64,000 nucleotides of DNA from Victivallis vadensis (GCF_003096415.1 NZ_QEKH01000001.1:186001-250000); one strand, 5' to 3'. Counted from the first letter of the stretch, positions 8,803-18,587 are shown. The notes: generated by a model from the sequence alone, not told the origin. Translations and numbers: made by a program.

Positions 8803-11250
8803 TCACTTCTTCGTCAGGTCGTAGTCGACCAGCATCCCGGTACGAACCGCGATATTGTCCAGCCGCTCCGTGACCTGCCGCAGAATTCCCAGCAGCGACA
8901 TGAAAATCACTCCGTTCGGCGCGTTATAGTCCTCCTTGCGCAGGGTCTCCAGATGGTTGTTTTCGAGCTTGTCCGCCAGCTTGCGCGCCTCGCCGCCGAG
9001 CTTGCGCGCCGTCTGCGCTCTGGCGGCGGAAGCGCCGTCCAGCGCCTCGATCACCTCGGCGGCCATGTCGGAAATCCGGTTGAACAGCGTTCTCAGGTCT
9101 TTTTCCGACTTCTTCGTCAGTTTCTGCTTGAATTCCAACAGCCGTTCCGACTGGGTGATGATGTTCTCCGCGTAATCCGCCAGCCGTTCCGCATCGTTGG
9201 TGCAGTGGGTCACCACCGGAACCAGCCGCGACTCCTCCGGTGAAAGCTGCCGCTGCATCAACTGCACCAGATAGCCGGTGATTTCGGACTGCATCCGGTC
9301 GATCCTGGCCTCGCGGCGGCTCCACTCCTCGCGTTTCGCATTGTCGATGCGCCCGTCGAAGATGTCGTCGTGCATCGTCCGGTCCAGCAGCTGCCACGAA
9401 TTGCGCACCATCGTGCGGAGCTGCAGCACGCTCTGCTGCAACGCGATCGCCGGATTTTCCAGCAGGTGCGGGTCAAGGCTGACATACTTGACTTTCCTGC
9501 GTCCCGCCGGAATGATCTTCTCGCACAGCCGCGCCAGCTGCGGCACGAAGGGCAGCAGGATGATCGCCGTGAACACATTGAACAGAGTGTGCGCGTTTGC
9601 GATATGACGCGGCACGTTCTGCGGAATCGCCGCGAAAGCGTCGCCGCCGGTCATCGCATCGACGATATAGTAGAACACCGGAATTCCGGAACGCCCCCAC
9701 GGCACGTAGAAGAAAACCAGCATCAATATGGTGCCGAACACATTGAACAGCGTATGCGCCAGCGCCGCCTGCTTCGCCACCCGGTTGGCGGTGATCGCCG
9801 CCAGCTGCGCGGTCACGGTCGTGCCGATGTTCGCGCCGAGAATCAGCGGAATCGCGGTGTAGAAATTGACCAGCCCGCTCGCCCCCAGCGCGATCACAAT
9901 GCCGGTCGACGCAGAGCTGGACTGGATGATCATCGTCACGATCAATCCGATCGCCAGCGCGCCCATCACCGCGCCGAACGGCATCACGCCGTCCGCCGGG
10001 GTGCAGTCGAAATGGGAGAACAGCCTTTCCACCGATGGAAATGAACCGATTCCGGTCAGTTCATCGCTCATGATCACCATGCCGAAGAACAGGAAACCGA
10101 AGCCGAGAACCGTTTCTCCGAACCCGCGTATCCCCTTCCAGGTCACAAAGTAAAGCAGCAATCCGATGATGATCGCCGGCATCGCCAGCACGCTCACATC
10201 GAATGAGACGATCTGCGCGGTGATGGTCGTGCCGATATTCGTGCCGATGATGATGCCGACCGCCTGCGCGAGATTCAGCAGCCCGGCGTTGATGAAGCCG
10301 ATCACCATCACCGTGCTCGCGCTGGAGGACTGGATCACCGCGGTCACGCCCGCGCCGGCCAGCAGCGCCACGAAGCGGTTCTGCGAAAAGAAGCGCAGAA
10401 TCCCCTTCATCCGCTCCCCGGCCACCTTCTGCAGGCCGTCGCTCATCATCTGCATACCCCATACGAAGATCGCCAATCCGGCGAACGCATTCAGCATCAG
10501 CGTCCAGAAGTTCAGGCCCATCACTTCGACCGAAATACCGCGGCTCAGCAATTGCCCGTCCGCCCCCTCCGGCTTCACATCGACCCGGTAGCGGCCGGTG
10601 CCGTCATTCAGTTTGAGGAAAGTCTGCGCCACGCCGGTATCGTCGGTAAAGGCGACCCGGTCGGAAAGTGCAGCTTCCGACTTTGCGGCGGGCTGCTCGG
10701 CAAGCTCGAAAAAGACCCGCCGCCCCGCCGCCGGAGTGCCGTCCGGCTTCATCACCCGGATGCAGATCGGATCGGGCAGCGTGGTTCCCGCCGCCCCCTC
10801 CTGCCGCTCTCCCGACACCGCGATGCCGCTGGTCAGCCGCACCGTCACCGAGCGGCGTTCGTCGCCGACCGGGATCAGTTTCAGGTACTGGTCCCCGGTC
10901 TTGCGGCCGGCCTGAACCGGGATCCGCACGATGCCGCCGGCGTCGCTCTCAAATTCGCCGCGCTCCAGCACCAGGTCGGAATCCTGTTCCGCCACGGCCA
11001 GCAGTCTGCGCCCCGCCAGCGGCCGTTCCGAACCGCTCCCGCCCAGCAGACCGGCTTCCGGCCTGCCGAGCAGCTCCACCACCACCGGCTCGGCGAACGC
11101 CTTGCCCGGCAGCGCGTACTGGTCCGCTCCATCCAGCACGCGAACTTCACTCAGGCGGACCGGCTGCTCCTCCGAACAACCCGCCGCCAGCAGTCCGAAC
11201 ACCGGCAGAAGCATCAGCAAGCGCCGCACAGCTTTCCATCCAAACATCAT
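8803..11250 (-). CDS. Na+/phosphate cotransporter (NptA/PNaS family) with extracytoplasmic N-terminal and PhoU-like C-terminal domains
   Basis: 815 residues from the ATG at 11250, which follows a strong AAGGGGGGAG site. The order of parts is: a lipoprotein-like signal (VFGLLAAGC), then about 220 residues of beta-rich extracytoplasmic sequence. The duplicated Na/Pi symporter core follows, with the hallmark QSSSAS in both halves (TAVIQSSSASTVMVIG and MIIQSSSASTGIVIALG) and GTNIGTT/GANIGTT repeats. The C-terminal helical PhoU-like domain is about 200 residues. It would import phosphate with sodium. The large extracytoplasmic domain is an addition to the minimal family. Last gene of the oadA-oadB-oadG-secDF unit, 17 nt after secDF, and followed by a terminator. 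Confidence 0.88.
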   Translation of the reverse strand: MMFGWKAVRRLLMLLPVFGLLAAGCSEEQPVRLSEVRVLDGADQYALPGKAFAEPVVVELLGRPEAGLLGGSGSERPLAGRRLLAVAEQDSDLVLERGEFESDAGGIVRIPVQAGRKTGDQYLKLIPVGDERRSVTVRLTSGIAVSGERQEGAAGTTLPDPICIRVMKPDGTPAAGRRVFFELAEQPAAKSEAALSDRVAFTDDTGVAQTFLKLNDGTGRYRVDVKPEGADGQLLSRGISVEVMGLNFWTLMLNAFAGLAIFVWGMQMMSDGLQKVAGERMKGILRFFSQNRFVALLAGAGVTAVIQSSSASTVMVIGFINAGLLNLAQAVGIIIGTNIGTTITAQIVSFDVSVLAMPAIIIGLLLYFVTWKGIRGFGETVLGFGFLFFGMVIMSDELTGIGSFPSVERLFSHFDCTPADGVMPFGAVMGALAIGLIVTMIIQSSSASTGIVIALGASGLVNFYTAIPLILGANIGTTVTAQLAAITANRVAKQAALAHTLFNVFGTILMLVFFYVPWGRSGIPVFYYIVDAMTGGDAFAAIPQNVPRHIANAHTLFNVFTAIILLPFVPQLARLCEKIIPAGRRKVKYVSLDPHLLENPAIALQQSVLQLRTMVRNSWQLLDRTMHDDIFDGRIDNAKREEWSRREARIDRMQSEITGYLVQLMQRQLSPEESRLVPVVTHCTNDAERLADYAENIITQSERLLEFKQKLTKKSEKDLRTLFNRISDMAAEVIEALDGASAARAQTARKLGGEARKLADKLENNHLETLRKEDYNAPNGVIFMSLLGILRQVTERLDNIAVRTGMLVDYDLTKK

Positions 11251-11267
11251 TGACTCCCCCCTTGTTT

Positions 11268-13817
11268 TCAGTGGTTCACACCGATCTTGCGATGCCACGA
11301 CATTACGATCGGGCTTGCGATGAAGATCGACGAATAGGTTCCGATCACAATGCCGAGCATCATCACCAGCATGAAATCGTTGATCACGATGCCGCCGAAG
11401 CAGAACATCACCGCCACCACCAGGAAAGTGGTCGCGCTGGTCAGGATCGTCCGGCTCAGCGTCCGGTTGATCGCATAGTTGATCACCTCCCCGAACGGCT
11501 TGCCGGGGAAAAGTTTCGCATCCTCCCGGATCCGGTCGAAGATCACGATCGTATCGTTGATCGAGTAACCGATGATGGTCAGCAGCGCCGCCACCACCGG
11601 CAGCGACAGCTCCCGCCCCATCAAAATGAAGATGCCGAGCGCGATGATCACGTCATGCACCAGCGCCAGAATCCCCGCCGCCGCGAACGACACCTCATAC
11701 CGGATCGCCACATAGACGCTCATGCCCAGCAAAGCCAGCACGATCGCCCACGCCGACGCTCTGGCGGTTTCCAGACCGACCAGCCCGCCGACCGTACTCT
11801 CCGAACCGTCAGAAAGTCTGAGCTGCGGAAACTCGCTGTTCAGCAGTTTGATCACCCGGTCGCTCAACGCATACGCGGATTCCTCCTGCCCGGCCGGACG
11901 GTTCCGGTCACGGATCAGGATTTCCAGTTTGCGGTTGTCCCCGGCGGAGTTGTTCGACTTATAGTTCAGCCGTACATTCGGATCGATTGGACGAAGCACC
12001 TTTTCCAACTCTCCCGTCGAAACCGCCTCCGCATACGAGCAGCTGATCCGGGTTCCGCCGGTGAAATCGACGCCGAACATCCTTTCCCCTTTGAACGCCA
12101 GTACCGCGAGACTCCCCGCGATCAGCAGCCCCGACAACAGGAACGCCCATTTCCGGTTGCCGATGAAGTTGAACGCGGGCTGGGTGAACACATGGCACAT
12201 CTTCAGCGTCTTCCAGTGGAAGAAACGCAGCATGTAGTCGAAGATCAGCCGGGTCATGCAGACCGCCGTGAACAAACTCGCGATCAGGCCGATCGACAGA
12301 CTGACAGCAAATCCTTTGACCGGGCCGCTGCCGAGCATCATCAGGATCAGTGCGCAGAGCAAGGTGGTCAGGTTTCCGTCCAGCACCGCCGAAAACGCCT
12401 TTTCATAGCCGAGGTCGATCGCCGCCGCCAGACTTTTGCCGCCGTTCAGCTCCTCGCGGATCCGCTCGAAGATCAGCACATTCGCATCCACCGCCATTCC
12501 GAGCGTCAGGATCACACCCGCGATGCCCGGCATCGTCATCGTCGCGCCGAAGGCGGCCATCGCGCCGAGAATCAGCACCACGTTGACCGCCAGCGCCAGA
12601 CACGCGATCACGCCGGCCCGGAAGTAGTACACGCACATGAAAACCGTCAGCAGCACCATCGCCAACGCACCGGCGATGATGCCGTTGCGCACGTTGTCCG
12701 CCCCCAGCGACGGAGCGGTGTCGTAAACCGCGGTCACCTTGATCCGGAACGGGAAACTGCCGCTGGTCAGCGCGTCGGCGATATCCTTCGCCTCCTCGTT
12801 GGAAAACCTGCCGGAAATCTCCGCGCTGCCGCCGGTGATCGCGCTCTGGATCACCGGAGCGCAGTAGAGCTTGCCGTCCAGCACGATCGCGAGCTGCCTC
12901 CCCAGATTCTTCCCGGTCACTTCGCCGAAACGCTCCGCTCCGGCCGAATTGAATTCCAGACTGATTTTGGTCTGGCCGAACTGGTCGCGCACCGGCATCG
13001 CCCGCGCCACCGAACGGCCGTCCATCTCCGGCCGTTTCGCGACCAGATAATGATAACCACGGTCGCCGCCCGAGGCGGAAAGCACCTCATAGCCCGGCGG
13101 CGGCAGAAACGCGGCAGAATCCGCCGGGTCATAGTCTTTCAGCAGCTCTTCGCTCTGCGGGTGAACCAGCCGGAAGCTCAGTTTGCAGCTCATTTTGATC
13201 AGCTTAAGCAGCTTGTCCTTTTCGTCGCGCGAAACGATCGGCGCTTTCAGCGAAACCGACCGGCTGCCGTATGGCGTGATCTCCGATTCAAAGATATTCT
13301 GGGTTTCGAGCCGCCTGCGGAGCGTTTCAATCGCCTGCTCGCGGTAGCGGTCGAATTCGGCGGACATCTGCTTTTCCATTCCGGCCCGGTCCTTCGCACC
13401 GCCCTCCTTAGCGAATTTGCCGAGCAGGTCGTCATCCGGCACCAGTTCCAGAATGAACTCCACGCCGCCATTCAGGTCGAGACCGGGCCGGATGGAACTC
13501 GCCGCCTCCTTGCGGACTTTGGCGATCACATCCGCGTTGCCGGCCATATCGCCGCCCTTGACCAGCGGCGACAGTTCGATCCGGGCGGCTTCGGCCGCTT
13601 CCAGCAGCGCCGCCGCCGGGTTGAGGCCCGGTTCGGCCTGCTGCCGGAGCCGGGCGTCCTCGACCAGCTTCGCCGCCGCCGGATCGTCCGCGCGCTTCAG
13701 ACTCCTGCGAAAGGTCTCGAAAAAGTCGCGCGGCGTCAGGGGAAACATCGAAAAGGCAAAGACGGCGATGACCGCGACGATCACGACCGTGCGCAATTTC
13801 AGATATCTTTCCCCCAT
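11268..13817 (-). CDS. secDF: Protein translocase SecDF fusion
   Basis: 849 residues from an ATG at 13817 preceded by GGAAGGAAAG. SecD and SecF, separate genes in many bacteria, are fused here. The first membrane helix (residues 9-27) is followed by a long periplasmic domain and the SecD membrane block (GIAGVILTLGMAVDANVLIFERIREE). The second half is SecF (FGVDFTGGTRISCSY, then TIIGYSINDTIVIFDRIRED). SecDF uses an ion gradient to pull proteins out of the Sec channel; sodium-driven forms are known. The gene starts 4 nt after oadG, in the middle of a sodium-pump operon, which suggests but does not prove sodium dependence here. Confidence 0.93.
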   Translation of the reverse strand: MGERYLKLRTVVIVAVIAVFAFSMFPLTPRDFFETFRRSLKRADDPAAAKLVEDARLRQQAEPGLNPAAALLEAAEAARIELSPLVKGGDMAGNADVIAKVRKEAASSIRPGLDLNGGVEFILELVPDDDLLGKFAKEGGAKDRAGMEKQMSAEFDRYREQAIETLRRRLETQNIFESEITPYGSRSVSLKAPIVSRDEKDKLLKLIKMSCKLSFRLVHPQSEELLKDYDPADSAAFLPPPGYEVLSASGGDRGYHYLVAKRPEMDGRSVARAMPVRDQFGQTKISLEFNSAGAERFGEVTGKNLGRQLAIVLDGKLYCAPVIQSAITGGSAEISGRFSNEEAKDIADALTSGSFPFRIKVTAVYDTAPSLGADNVRNGIIAGALAMVLLTVFMCVYYFRAGVIACLALAVNVVLILGAMAAFGATMTMPGIAGVILTLGMAVDANVLIFERIREELNGGKSLAAAIDLGYEKAFSAVLDGNLTTLLCALILMMLGSGPVKGFAVSLSIGLIASLFTAVCMTRLIFDYMLRFFHWKTLKMCHVFTQPAFNFIGNRKWAFLLSGLLIAGSLAVLAFKGERMFGVDFTGGTRISCSYAEAVSTGELEKVLRPIDPNVRLNYKSNNSAGDNRKLEILIRDRNRPAGQEESAYALSDRVIKLLNSEFPQLRLSDGSESTVGGLVGLETARASAWAIVLALLGMSVYVAIRYEVSFAAAGILALVHDVIIALGIFILMGRELSLPVVAALLTIIGYSINDTIVIFDRIREDAKLFPGKPFGEVINYAINRTLSRTILTSATTFLVVAVMFCFGGIVINDFMLVMMLGIVIGTYSSIFIASPIVMSWHRKIGVNH

Positions 13818-13821
13818 TTTG

Positions 13822-14067
13822 TTACTTTCCTTCCGGATTGCGCTGCATCCGGATCGAGGCGGCCAGCACCACGGCCAGCACTTCATCCGGATCGTCCGGC
13901 ACCGGCACCACCGGCTCCTGCACCGCCGACGCGGGCAGCGGCGCGGCCTTGGCGCCGAACCGCCGGATCAGCACCGTCATTCCGTGAATCACCACCGCCA
14001 CCAGCAGCGATACGATGATCGTCAGCAGATAGCTGAACCCCATCACTTCCCAGGCTTCCTTTATCAT
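13822..14067 (-). CDS. oadG: Sodium-pumping decarboxylase gamma subunit (OadG family)
   Basis: 81 residues with one N-terminal membrane helix (about 11-32, SYLLTIIVSLLVAVVIHGMT), a proline/alanine linker and a short conserved tail (DDPDEVLAVVLAAS). This small membrane protein helps assemble the alpha and beta subunits of the biotin-dependent sodium-translocating decarboxylase and can bind the zinc used in carboxyl transfer. It sits between oadB (17 nt before it) and secDF (4 nt after it), as in other oad clusters. The identification rests on size, topology and position. Confidence 0.8.
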   Translation of the reverse strand: MIKEAWEVMGFSYLLTIIVSLLVAVVIHGMTVLIRRFGAKAAPLPASAVQEPVVPVPDDPDEVLAVVLAASIRMQRNPEGK

Positions 14068-14084
14068 AATAACCGCTCCTCCGA

Positions 14085-15338
14085 CTATTTATTCAACAAA
14101 CTGATGTAGATCGCCGCGATGATCGCCGTGGTAATCACGCCGAAGATGTTCGCGCCCAGCGCATAGTGCATCACGATCGCGCCGGGGTTCGCCTTGCTCA
14201 CGCACTTCTGCGCGACCTTGGCGGTCGTCGGCACGCAGCTGACGCCCGCGATGCCGATCACCGGATTGAACTTGCCGCCGGTCACGAAGTACATGAAGTA
14301 ACCGCCGATCAGGCCGCCGAGGCCGGAGAGGCCGAGCGCCACCAGACCGAAGATCAGCAGCGGCAGCACCTTCGGGTCCATGATCGTCTTGGCTTCGCAC
14401 AGCACGCCGAGCAGCAACCCGAGCGTCAGGGTCGAAGCGTACAGCACGATTTCACTGACCAGATAGTGGAACTTGTCCAGCCCGGACTCCCGGATCGCGA
14501 TGCCGAGGAACAGCGAGAAAAACAGCGGTGAAGCCACCGGGAACAGGAAGCTCAGCAGCACGCAGCAGACCACTGCGAACGTCAGCTTCTGGCCGGAAGT
14601 GACCTTTTTCGCCGGATCATCCGCCGGCATCTGGATCTTGCGCAGCTTTTCCGGGATCAGCAGCCGGATCATGTACGGGAAGCCGCCGTAGGCCAGTCCG
14701 AGGTACATATACGCCACCACCGTGATCGGCACGAACAAATGCGGCGACAGTTTCAGCGACGCGAACAGCACCATCGGGCCGTCGGCGCCGCCGACCAGCG
14801 CGATCGCCGCCGCGTCCTGCAGCGAATAACCGCCGAACATCACCGCCAGCGGCAGCGTCAGCATCGTGCCCAGTTCCGCAAACAGCGCGATGATCGCGCT
14901 GACGTAGGGACGCGCCATCACGAAGCCGACGTCGAGCAGCGAGCCGATGCCGATAAAGACCAGGCACGCGATCAGGCCGTTGCTGAACGTCAGCGTGTAG
15001 ACCGGCTGAAGCCAGTCGATCTGCATTAACGTCATCAGGTGGTCGTTGTTGCTGGCGGTCGAATCCAGAAAGAGGTTGTTCACCGCATTCGGATCGACCT
15101 TGCCGCCCGCCGCCATATTGATCGGGTCGAAGAACATCGCCGACACGTTGATCGTCGCCATGCCCAGTCCCATCGGGATCATCAGCAGCGGCTCAAGCAC
15201 GCCCTTGCGACCGAGGTAGATCAGCAGGAAGCCGAGCAGCACCAGAAGAATCCGGGCGATTGCGATTCCCGGCTCGTTGGCGAAGGAGGCCATCATCACC
15301 CCCACGCCCTGAAAGATATCAAGCCAATTGGTATTCAT
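14085..15338 (-). CDS. oadB: Sodium-translocating decarboxylase beta subunit (OadB/GcdB/MmdB family)
   Basis: 417 residues, highly hydrophobic, about 9-11 membrane helices. Family motifs visible: GADGPMVLFASL, the conserved region with the sodium-site aspartate, and NPVIGIAGVSCVPTTAKVAQ near the C-terminus. This subunit decarboxylates carboxybiotin and exports sodium ions. Situated 24 nt after oadA and before oadG. Which acid is decarboxylated is set by the alpha subunit; oxaloacetate is most likely from the alpha sequence. Confidence 0.93.
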   Translation of the reverse strand: MNTNWLDIFQGVGVMMASFANEPGIAIARILLVLLGFLLIYLGRKGVLEPLLMIPMGLGMATINVSAMFFDPINMAAGGKVDPNAVNNLFLDSTASNNDHLMTLMQIDWLQPVYTLTFSNGLIACLVFIGIGSLLDVGFVMARPYVSAIIALFAELGTMLTLPLAVMFGGYSLQDAAAIALVGGADGPMVLFASLKLSPHLFVPITVVAYMYLGLAYGGFPYMIRLLIPEKLRKIQMPADDPAKKVTSGQKLTFAVVCCVLLSFLFPVASPLFFSLFLGIAIRESGLDKFHYLVSEIVLYASTLTLGLLLGVLCEAKTIMDPKVLPLLIFGLVALGLSGLGGLIGGYFMYFVTGGKFNPVIGIAGVSCVPTTAKVAQKCVSKANPGAIVMHYALGANIFGVITTAIIAAIYISLLNK

Positions 15339-15362
15339 GATTCATCTTCTCCGGTTGGCGGT

Positions 15363-17183
15363 TCAGTGTTTGATCACCGCGAGCAGCGCACCGGCCTGAA
15401 CCTGTTCGCCTTCCTTGACCTGACAGCTGGCCAGCACGCCGGAAACCGGAGCGGTCACCATCGTCTCCATCTTCATCGCCTCCAGCACAAGGATCGATTC
15501 GCCCTCCTTGACCGGTGAGCCCGGCTTGACCAGAATCCGCACCACCGCGCCCGGCAGCGTCGAATGAATCTCCTTGAACTGCTCCGTCGAACCCGATGAA
15601 GCGGCTTCCGCAACCTGCTTCTGCACCTGTGCGATGCCGGCGGTCACGCCGAATTCATATTTTCTGCCGTTGATTTCCGCGGTATTGCCGGAGAGTTTCA
15701 CGCCGAAGCTCTTGCCGTTCACCGAAACCGTCATCTCGCCGGTAACGGCGGCATCCTGCTTGGCGGCCTTTTCCGCCTCGGCCTTCTTGTCGATCTTGCG
15801 CACGCCGATGGTTCCCTCCCCTTTCAGGAACCGGATGCCCTTGTCGCTGCAGCTCGCCGCAATGAAGATGTTCTCATCGGTGATCGGCAGCTGGTTGGCT
15901 TCGAGCATCGCGACCGCGGCCTTGCGTCCTTTGGCGGGATTGGCGTCGTTGAGGTCGAGCGGGTTCTCCCGGGTGGGTTCGAGCTTGAGCTGTTCGGCGG
16001 CGATTTTCACCACTTCCGGGTCCGGTTCCGCCGGAGTATGGCCGAAGTAGCCGAGCACCATCTTGCCGTATCCCTCGGCGATCTTCTTCCACGGCCCGAA
16101 CATCACGTTATTGAATGCCTGCTGGAAGTAGAACTGCGAAACCGGGGTCACCGAAGTCCCGAAACCACCCTTCGCGACCGCCTCGCCCATCGCGGCGATG
16201 ATCTCCGGGTACTTGTCCATCAGGTTGTTGTCGCGCAGCATCTGGGTGTTCGCGGTCAGCGCGCCGCCCGGCATCGGGAAGAACGGGATCAGCGGATTGA
16301 CCTTGGTCGCCTCCGGCGGCATGAAGTAGTCTTTCATCGCGTTCTTGAGGCTCTCCTCGACCTTCATGATCTTTCTGGGATCGATGCCGAGGTCGTACTC
16401 CGTGCCGCGCAGCGCGTGCCACATGGTCAGCAAATCGGGCTGGCAGGTGCCGCCGGACATCGGGACCATCGACAAATCGAGCTGGTCCGCGCCCGCTTCC
16501 AGCGCCGACATATAGGCCAGCACGCTGCAGCCGGCGGTTTCATGGGAGTGGAAAACGATCCGGATGTCCTTGCCCAGCAGCCGCCGCGCCATCTTGATCG
16601 TTTCGTGGACCTTGCGCGGCGTCGAAGTGCCGGAAGCATCCTTGAAGCAGACCGAATCATACGGAATGCCCGAATCGAGAATTTTGCGCAGCACCCCCTC
16701 GTAAAACTCCACCGTATGGCCGGCGCAGCCCGGAGGCAGTTCCATCATCGTAACGGTGACCTCGTGCTTCAAACCGGCTTCCACAATGCACTTGCCGCTG
16801 TAGATCAAATTGTTCACATCATTCAGCGCGTCGAAGTTGCGGATCGTGGAGATGCCGTGTTTGTGCATCAATTGCGCGTGCAGTTTGATGATGTCGCGCG
16901 GCTGCGAATCCAGACCGACCACGTTGATGCCGCGCGCCAGCGTCTGCAGATTGGCGGAAGGTCCGGCAATCTTGCGGAAATTGTCCATCACCTGAAACGC
17001 GTCCTCATTGGAATAGAAATAAGCGGCCTGAAACAACGCGCCGCCTCCCGCCTCGAAGTGGGTGATTCCGGCAGCGGCGGCTTCTTCGACCACCGGCAGG
17101 AAGTCCTGGGAAAATACCCGCGCCCCGAATACCGACTGGAAACCGTCCCGGAACGCCGTCATCATGAAATCTACTTTTTTCAT
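15363..17183 (-). CDS. oadA: Oxaloacetate decarboxylase / pyruvate carboxylase subunit B-type alpha subunit with biotinyl domain
   Basis: 606 residues. The N-terminal carboxyltransferase TIM barrel begins MMTAFRDGFQS, a divergent form of the usual RDAHQS motif with the catalytic Asp retained. VCFKDASGTSTP carries the Lys that is carboxylated, and VFHSHETAG the metal-binding histidines. An alanine/lysine-rich linker leads to a C-terminal biotinyl domain with VLEAMKMETMV, biotin on Lys571. It moves CO2 from oxaloacetate to biotin; OadB then releases it and pumps sodium. The ATG at 17183 is chosen because similarity starts there. First gene of the probable five-gene sodium-linked operon. Confidence 0.9.
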   Translation of the reverse strand: MKKVDFMMTAFRDGFQSVFGARVFSQDFLPVVEEAAAAGITHFEAGGGALFQAAYFYSNEDAFQVMDNFRKIAGPSANLQTLARGINVVGLDSQPRDIIKLHAQLMHKHGISTIRNFDALNDVNNLIYSGKCIVEAGLKHEVTVTMMELPPGCAGHTVEFYEGVLRKILDSGIPYDSVCFKDASGTSTPRKVHETIKMARRLLGKDIRIVFHSHETAGCSVLAYMSALEAGADQLDLSMVPMSGGTCQPDLLTMWHALRGTEYDLGIDPRKIMKVEESLKNAMKDYFMPPEATKVNPLIPFFPMPGGALTANTQMLRDNNLMDKYPEIIAAMGEAVAKGGFGTSVTPVSQFYFQQAFNNVMFGPWKKIAEGYGKMVLGYFGHTPAEPDPEVVKIAAEQLKLEPTRENPLDLNDANPAKGRKAAVAMLEANQLPITDENIFIAASCSDKGIRFLKGEGTIGVRKIDKKAEAEKAAKQDAAVTGEMTVSVNGKSFGVKLSGNTAEINGRKYEFGVTAGIAQVQKQVAEAASSGSTEQFKEIHSTLPGAVVRILVKPGSPVKEGESILVLEAMKMETMVTAPVSGVLASCQVKEGEQVQAGALLAVIKH

Positions 17184-17420
17184 ACTGCACTCTCTTACAT
17201 TATCATTAGTGGAACTGCACAATATCCGCCTCATGGCGAAAACAGGAGGAAAAAGAGTGCGAATCGGGGCAGACCGGCCCCCGTCCCGGTAAAAGGAACA
17301 CTGGCAAGGGAACCCTCGACTACTCGGCTTTCATCGCCCACGAAGCCGCAATCAGCCCGTGGTCATGAAATCCGAAACTTGAAACGGAAAGGCCGGAAAC
17401 GGCCGCCGGTTCGCACAAAA

Positions 17421-17843
17421 TTACGCGAACGGGCCGGCCCGTACTTCCACACTGCATCCAAGCCAGGCCAATACCTGCGGGTATTGGTCCGTGACTGGAG
17501 TGAAGTGACCGGAAGGAGGCGTTTCCAAGCTCAACTGGAACGCCAATGCAAAAGCTCCGGCGGCAAGCCGGAAGATGGGAAGCCTGTAAGAATTGCCGCG
17601 CTGCTGCAGCGCCGGGCTGCGCAGCAGCTCTTCCGAACGCATCACGCACCCCGTATGATCGGAATTGCGGAAAGGGGCGACCGCTTCCAAATCCCCAGCG
17701 GCCGAAGTATCGCCGGAGTTCTGTTCCGAAAGTTCAATCGCCTTCTGAAGCGGCGTATTCAGTTGCGTATCATTGCAGAAGCCGGCCGCCGCACCGAATG
17801 CGGCAAACAAAGCAAGAATGGCAATGACAACTGATTTTTTCAT
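17421..17843 (-). CDS. Small secreted protein of unknown function
   Basis: 140 residues with a clear signal peptide (MKKSVVIAILALFAAFGAAA, cut near residue 22). The mature part is low in recognisable motifs and has two cysteines; its C-terminal part contains GHFTPVTDQYPQVLAWLGC. I do not recognise the family. The signal peptide and reading frame suggest a real gene, but the ribosome site is weak and no functional partner is adjacent. It lies downstream, on the minus strand, of repeat B1. It could be misannotated in its 3' half, which is GC-rich and repeat-like. Confidence 0.5.
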   Translation of the reverse strand: MKKSVVIAILALFAAFGAAAGFCNDTQLNTPLQKAIELSEQNSGDTSAAGDLEAVAPFRNSDHTGCVMRSEELLRSPALQQRGNSYRLPIFRLAAGAFALAFQLSLETPPSGHFTPVTDQYPQVLAWLGCSVEVRAGPFA

Positions 17844-18060
17844 ACTTCAAACCGTTTTCTGCGGAGAAACCTTTATTCCGCCTTTATGGTTATTTTCGTA
17901 ATATATCACCTGCCGTTCACTTTTTCAATATCCATTTCCCGCGATCCGGTCAGAAAACGACGAAAAATATCACCGGCGGCTTGTTCCCGGAAAGGCCGAG
18001 GAGCTTTCGTGCCTTCCGTGCCAGTCCGTGGAAGTCCGTGGGCACAATGCCCGTAAGGCC
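17844..18060. other. Gene-free stretch between the small secreted protein and repeat B1
   Basis: No supported gene. An AT-rich part (17870-17940) probably holds the promoter of the minus-strand gene. A short imperfect repeat of GTCCGTGG occurs around 18025-18040. Nothing else is recognised. Confidence 0.4.
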
Positions 18061-18530
18061 GTGCGGTAACCTTGGAGTGCGGAGATTCATCTCCGCCTTC
18101 AAGTCGCATGTGAGTTTTATACTCGGCTTTGCATTGCGTCAAGAACAGGCAGAGCTGCCCGGAGGGTAACAACTTTTGAGCGCAAGCACAGGCGGGGTGC
18201 CCGGAGGGTAGTGAGCGCCGCGCCTTCGGCCTGCGGATGGCTCCGGGGGACGTCGCGCACGTCCCCCGGACCCCCTCGCCGGTGGCGGAGGCCGGTCCGG
18301 TTGCAAGGCACTTCCGCTCGCGGGCGCGGCTTCGCCGCTTACTTGTCCGCCTACGGCGGCCAACCCTTCATCGCCCGCGTTGCGGGCTGCGCCAGGGGGG
18401 CTTCGCTCACTACGTTCGGCTTCGTCACTACCGTTCCTCGTTACTTGCTAAAGGCAAGTAATTCCCGCACATTCGTTCGCGGCGCGAACCCGCGCTTATT
18501 GTGCGCCGCGTAAGTGACATTGCGGCCTTA
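18061..18530. repeat. Long structured intergenic repeat, copy B1
   Basis: About 470 bp, similar to 51490-51952 on the same strand. Shared linkers include TGCGGATGGCTCCGG, CGCGGGCGCGGCTT, CTACGTTCGGCTTCGTCACTA and CTTATTGTGCGCCGCG. Hairpins here: 18071-18103 (7+7 bp with one bulge), 18243-18269 (11-bp arms CCGGGGGACGT), 18326-18338 (GCGGC-TTC-GCCGC), 18347-18359 (CCGCC-TAC-GGCGG) and 18441-18461 (TTACTTGC-TAAAG-GCAAGTAA). In copy B2 the same positions also form hairpins, but from different bases. B1 contains an extra segment (about 18125-18215) with two copies of TGCCCGGAGGGTA. On the minus strand a 50-codon stretch also resembles B2 when translated, so a decayed coding origin is not excluded. 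Confidence 0.75.
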
Positions 18531-18587
18531 TGTATGCGCCGCGTAAATGGTCTTGAAAACCAACCAAGGCTCGCCAGTACCAGCCGC

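Noticed and set aside
10668-14018. 1116-codon open frame on the plus strand
   Set aside because: It is antisense to secDF, oadG and the symporter gene, is rich in Arg, His, Gln and Pro, and has no family features. High GC at third codon positions of the real genes explains it.
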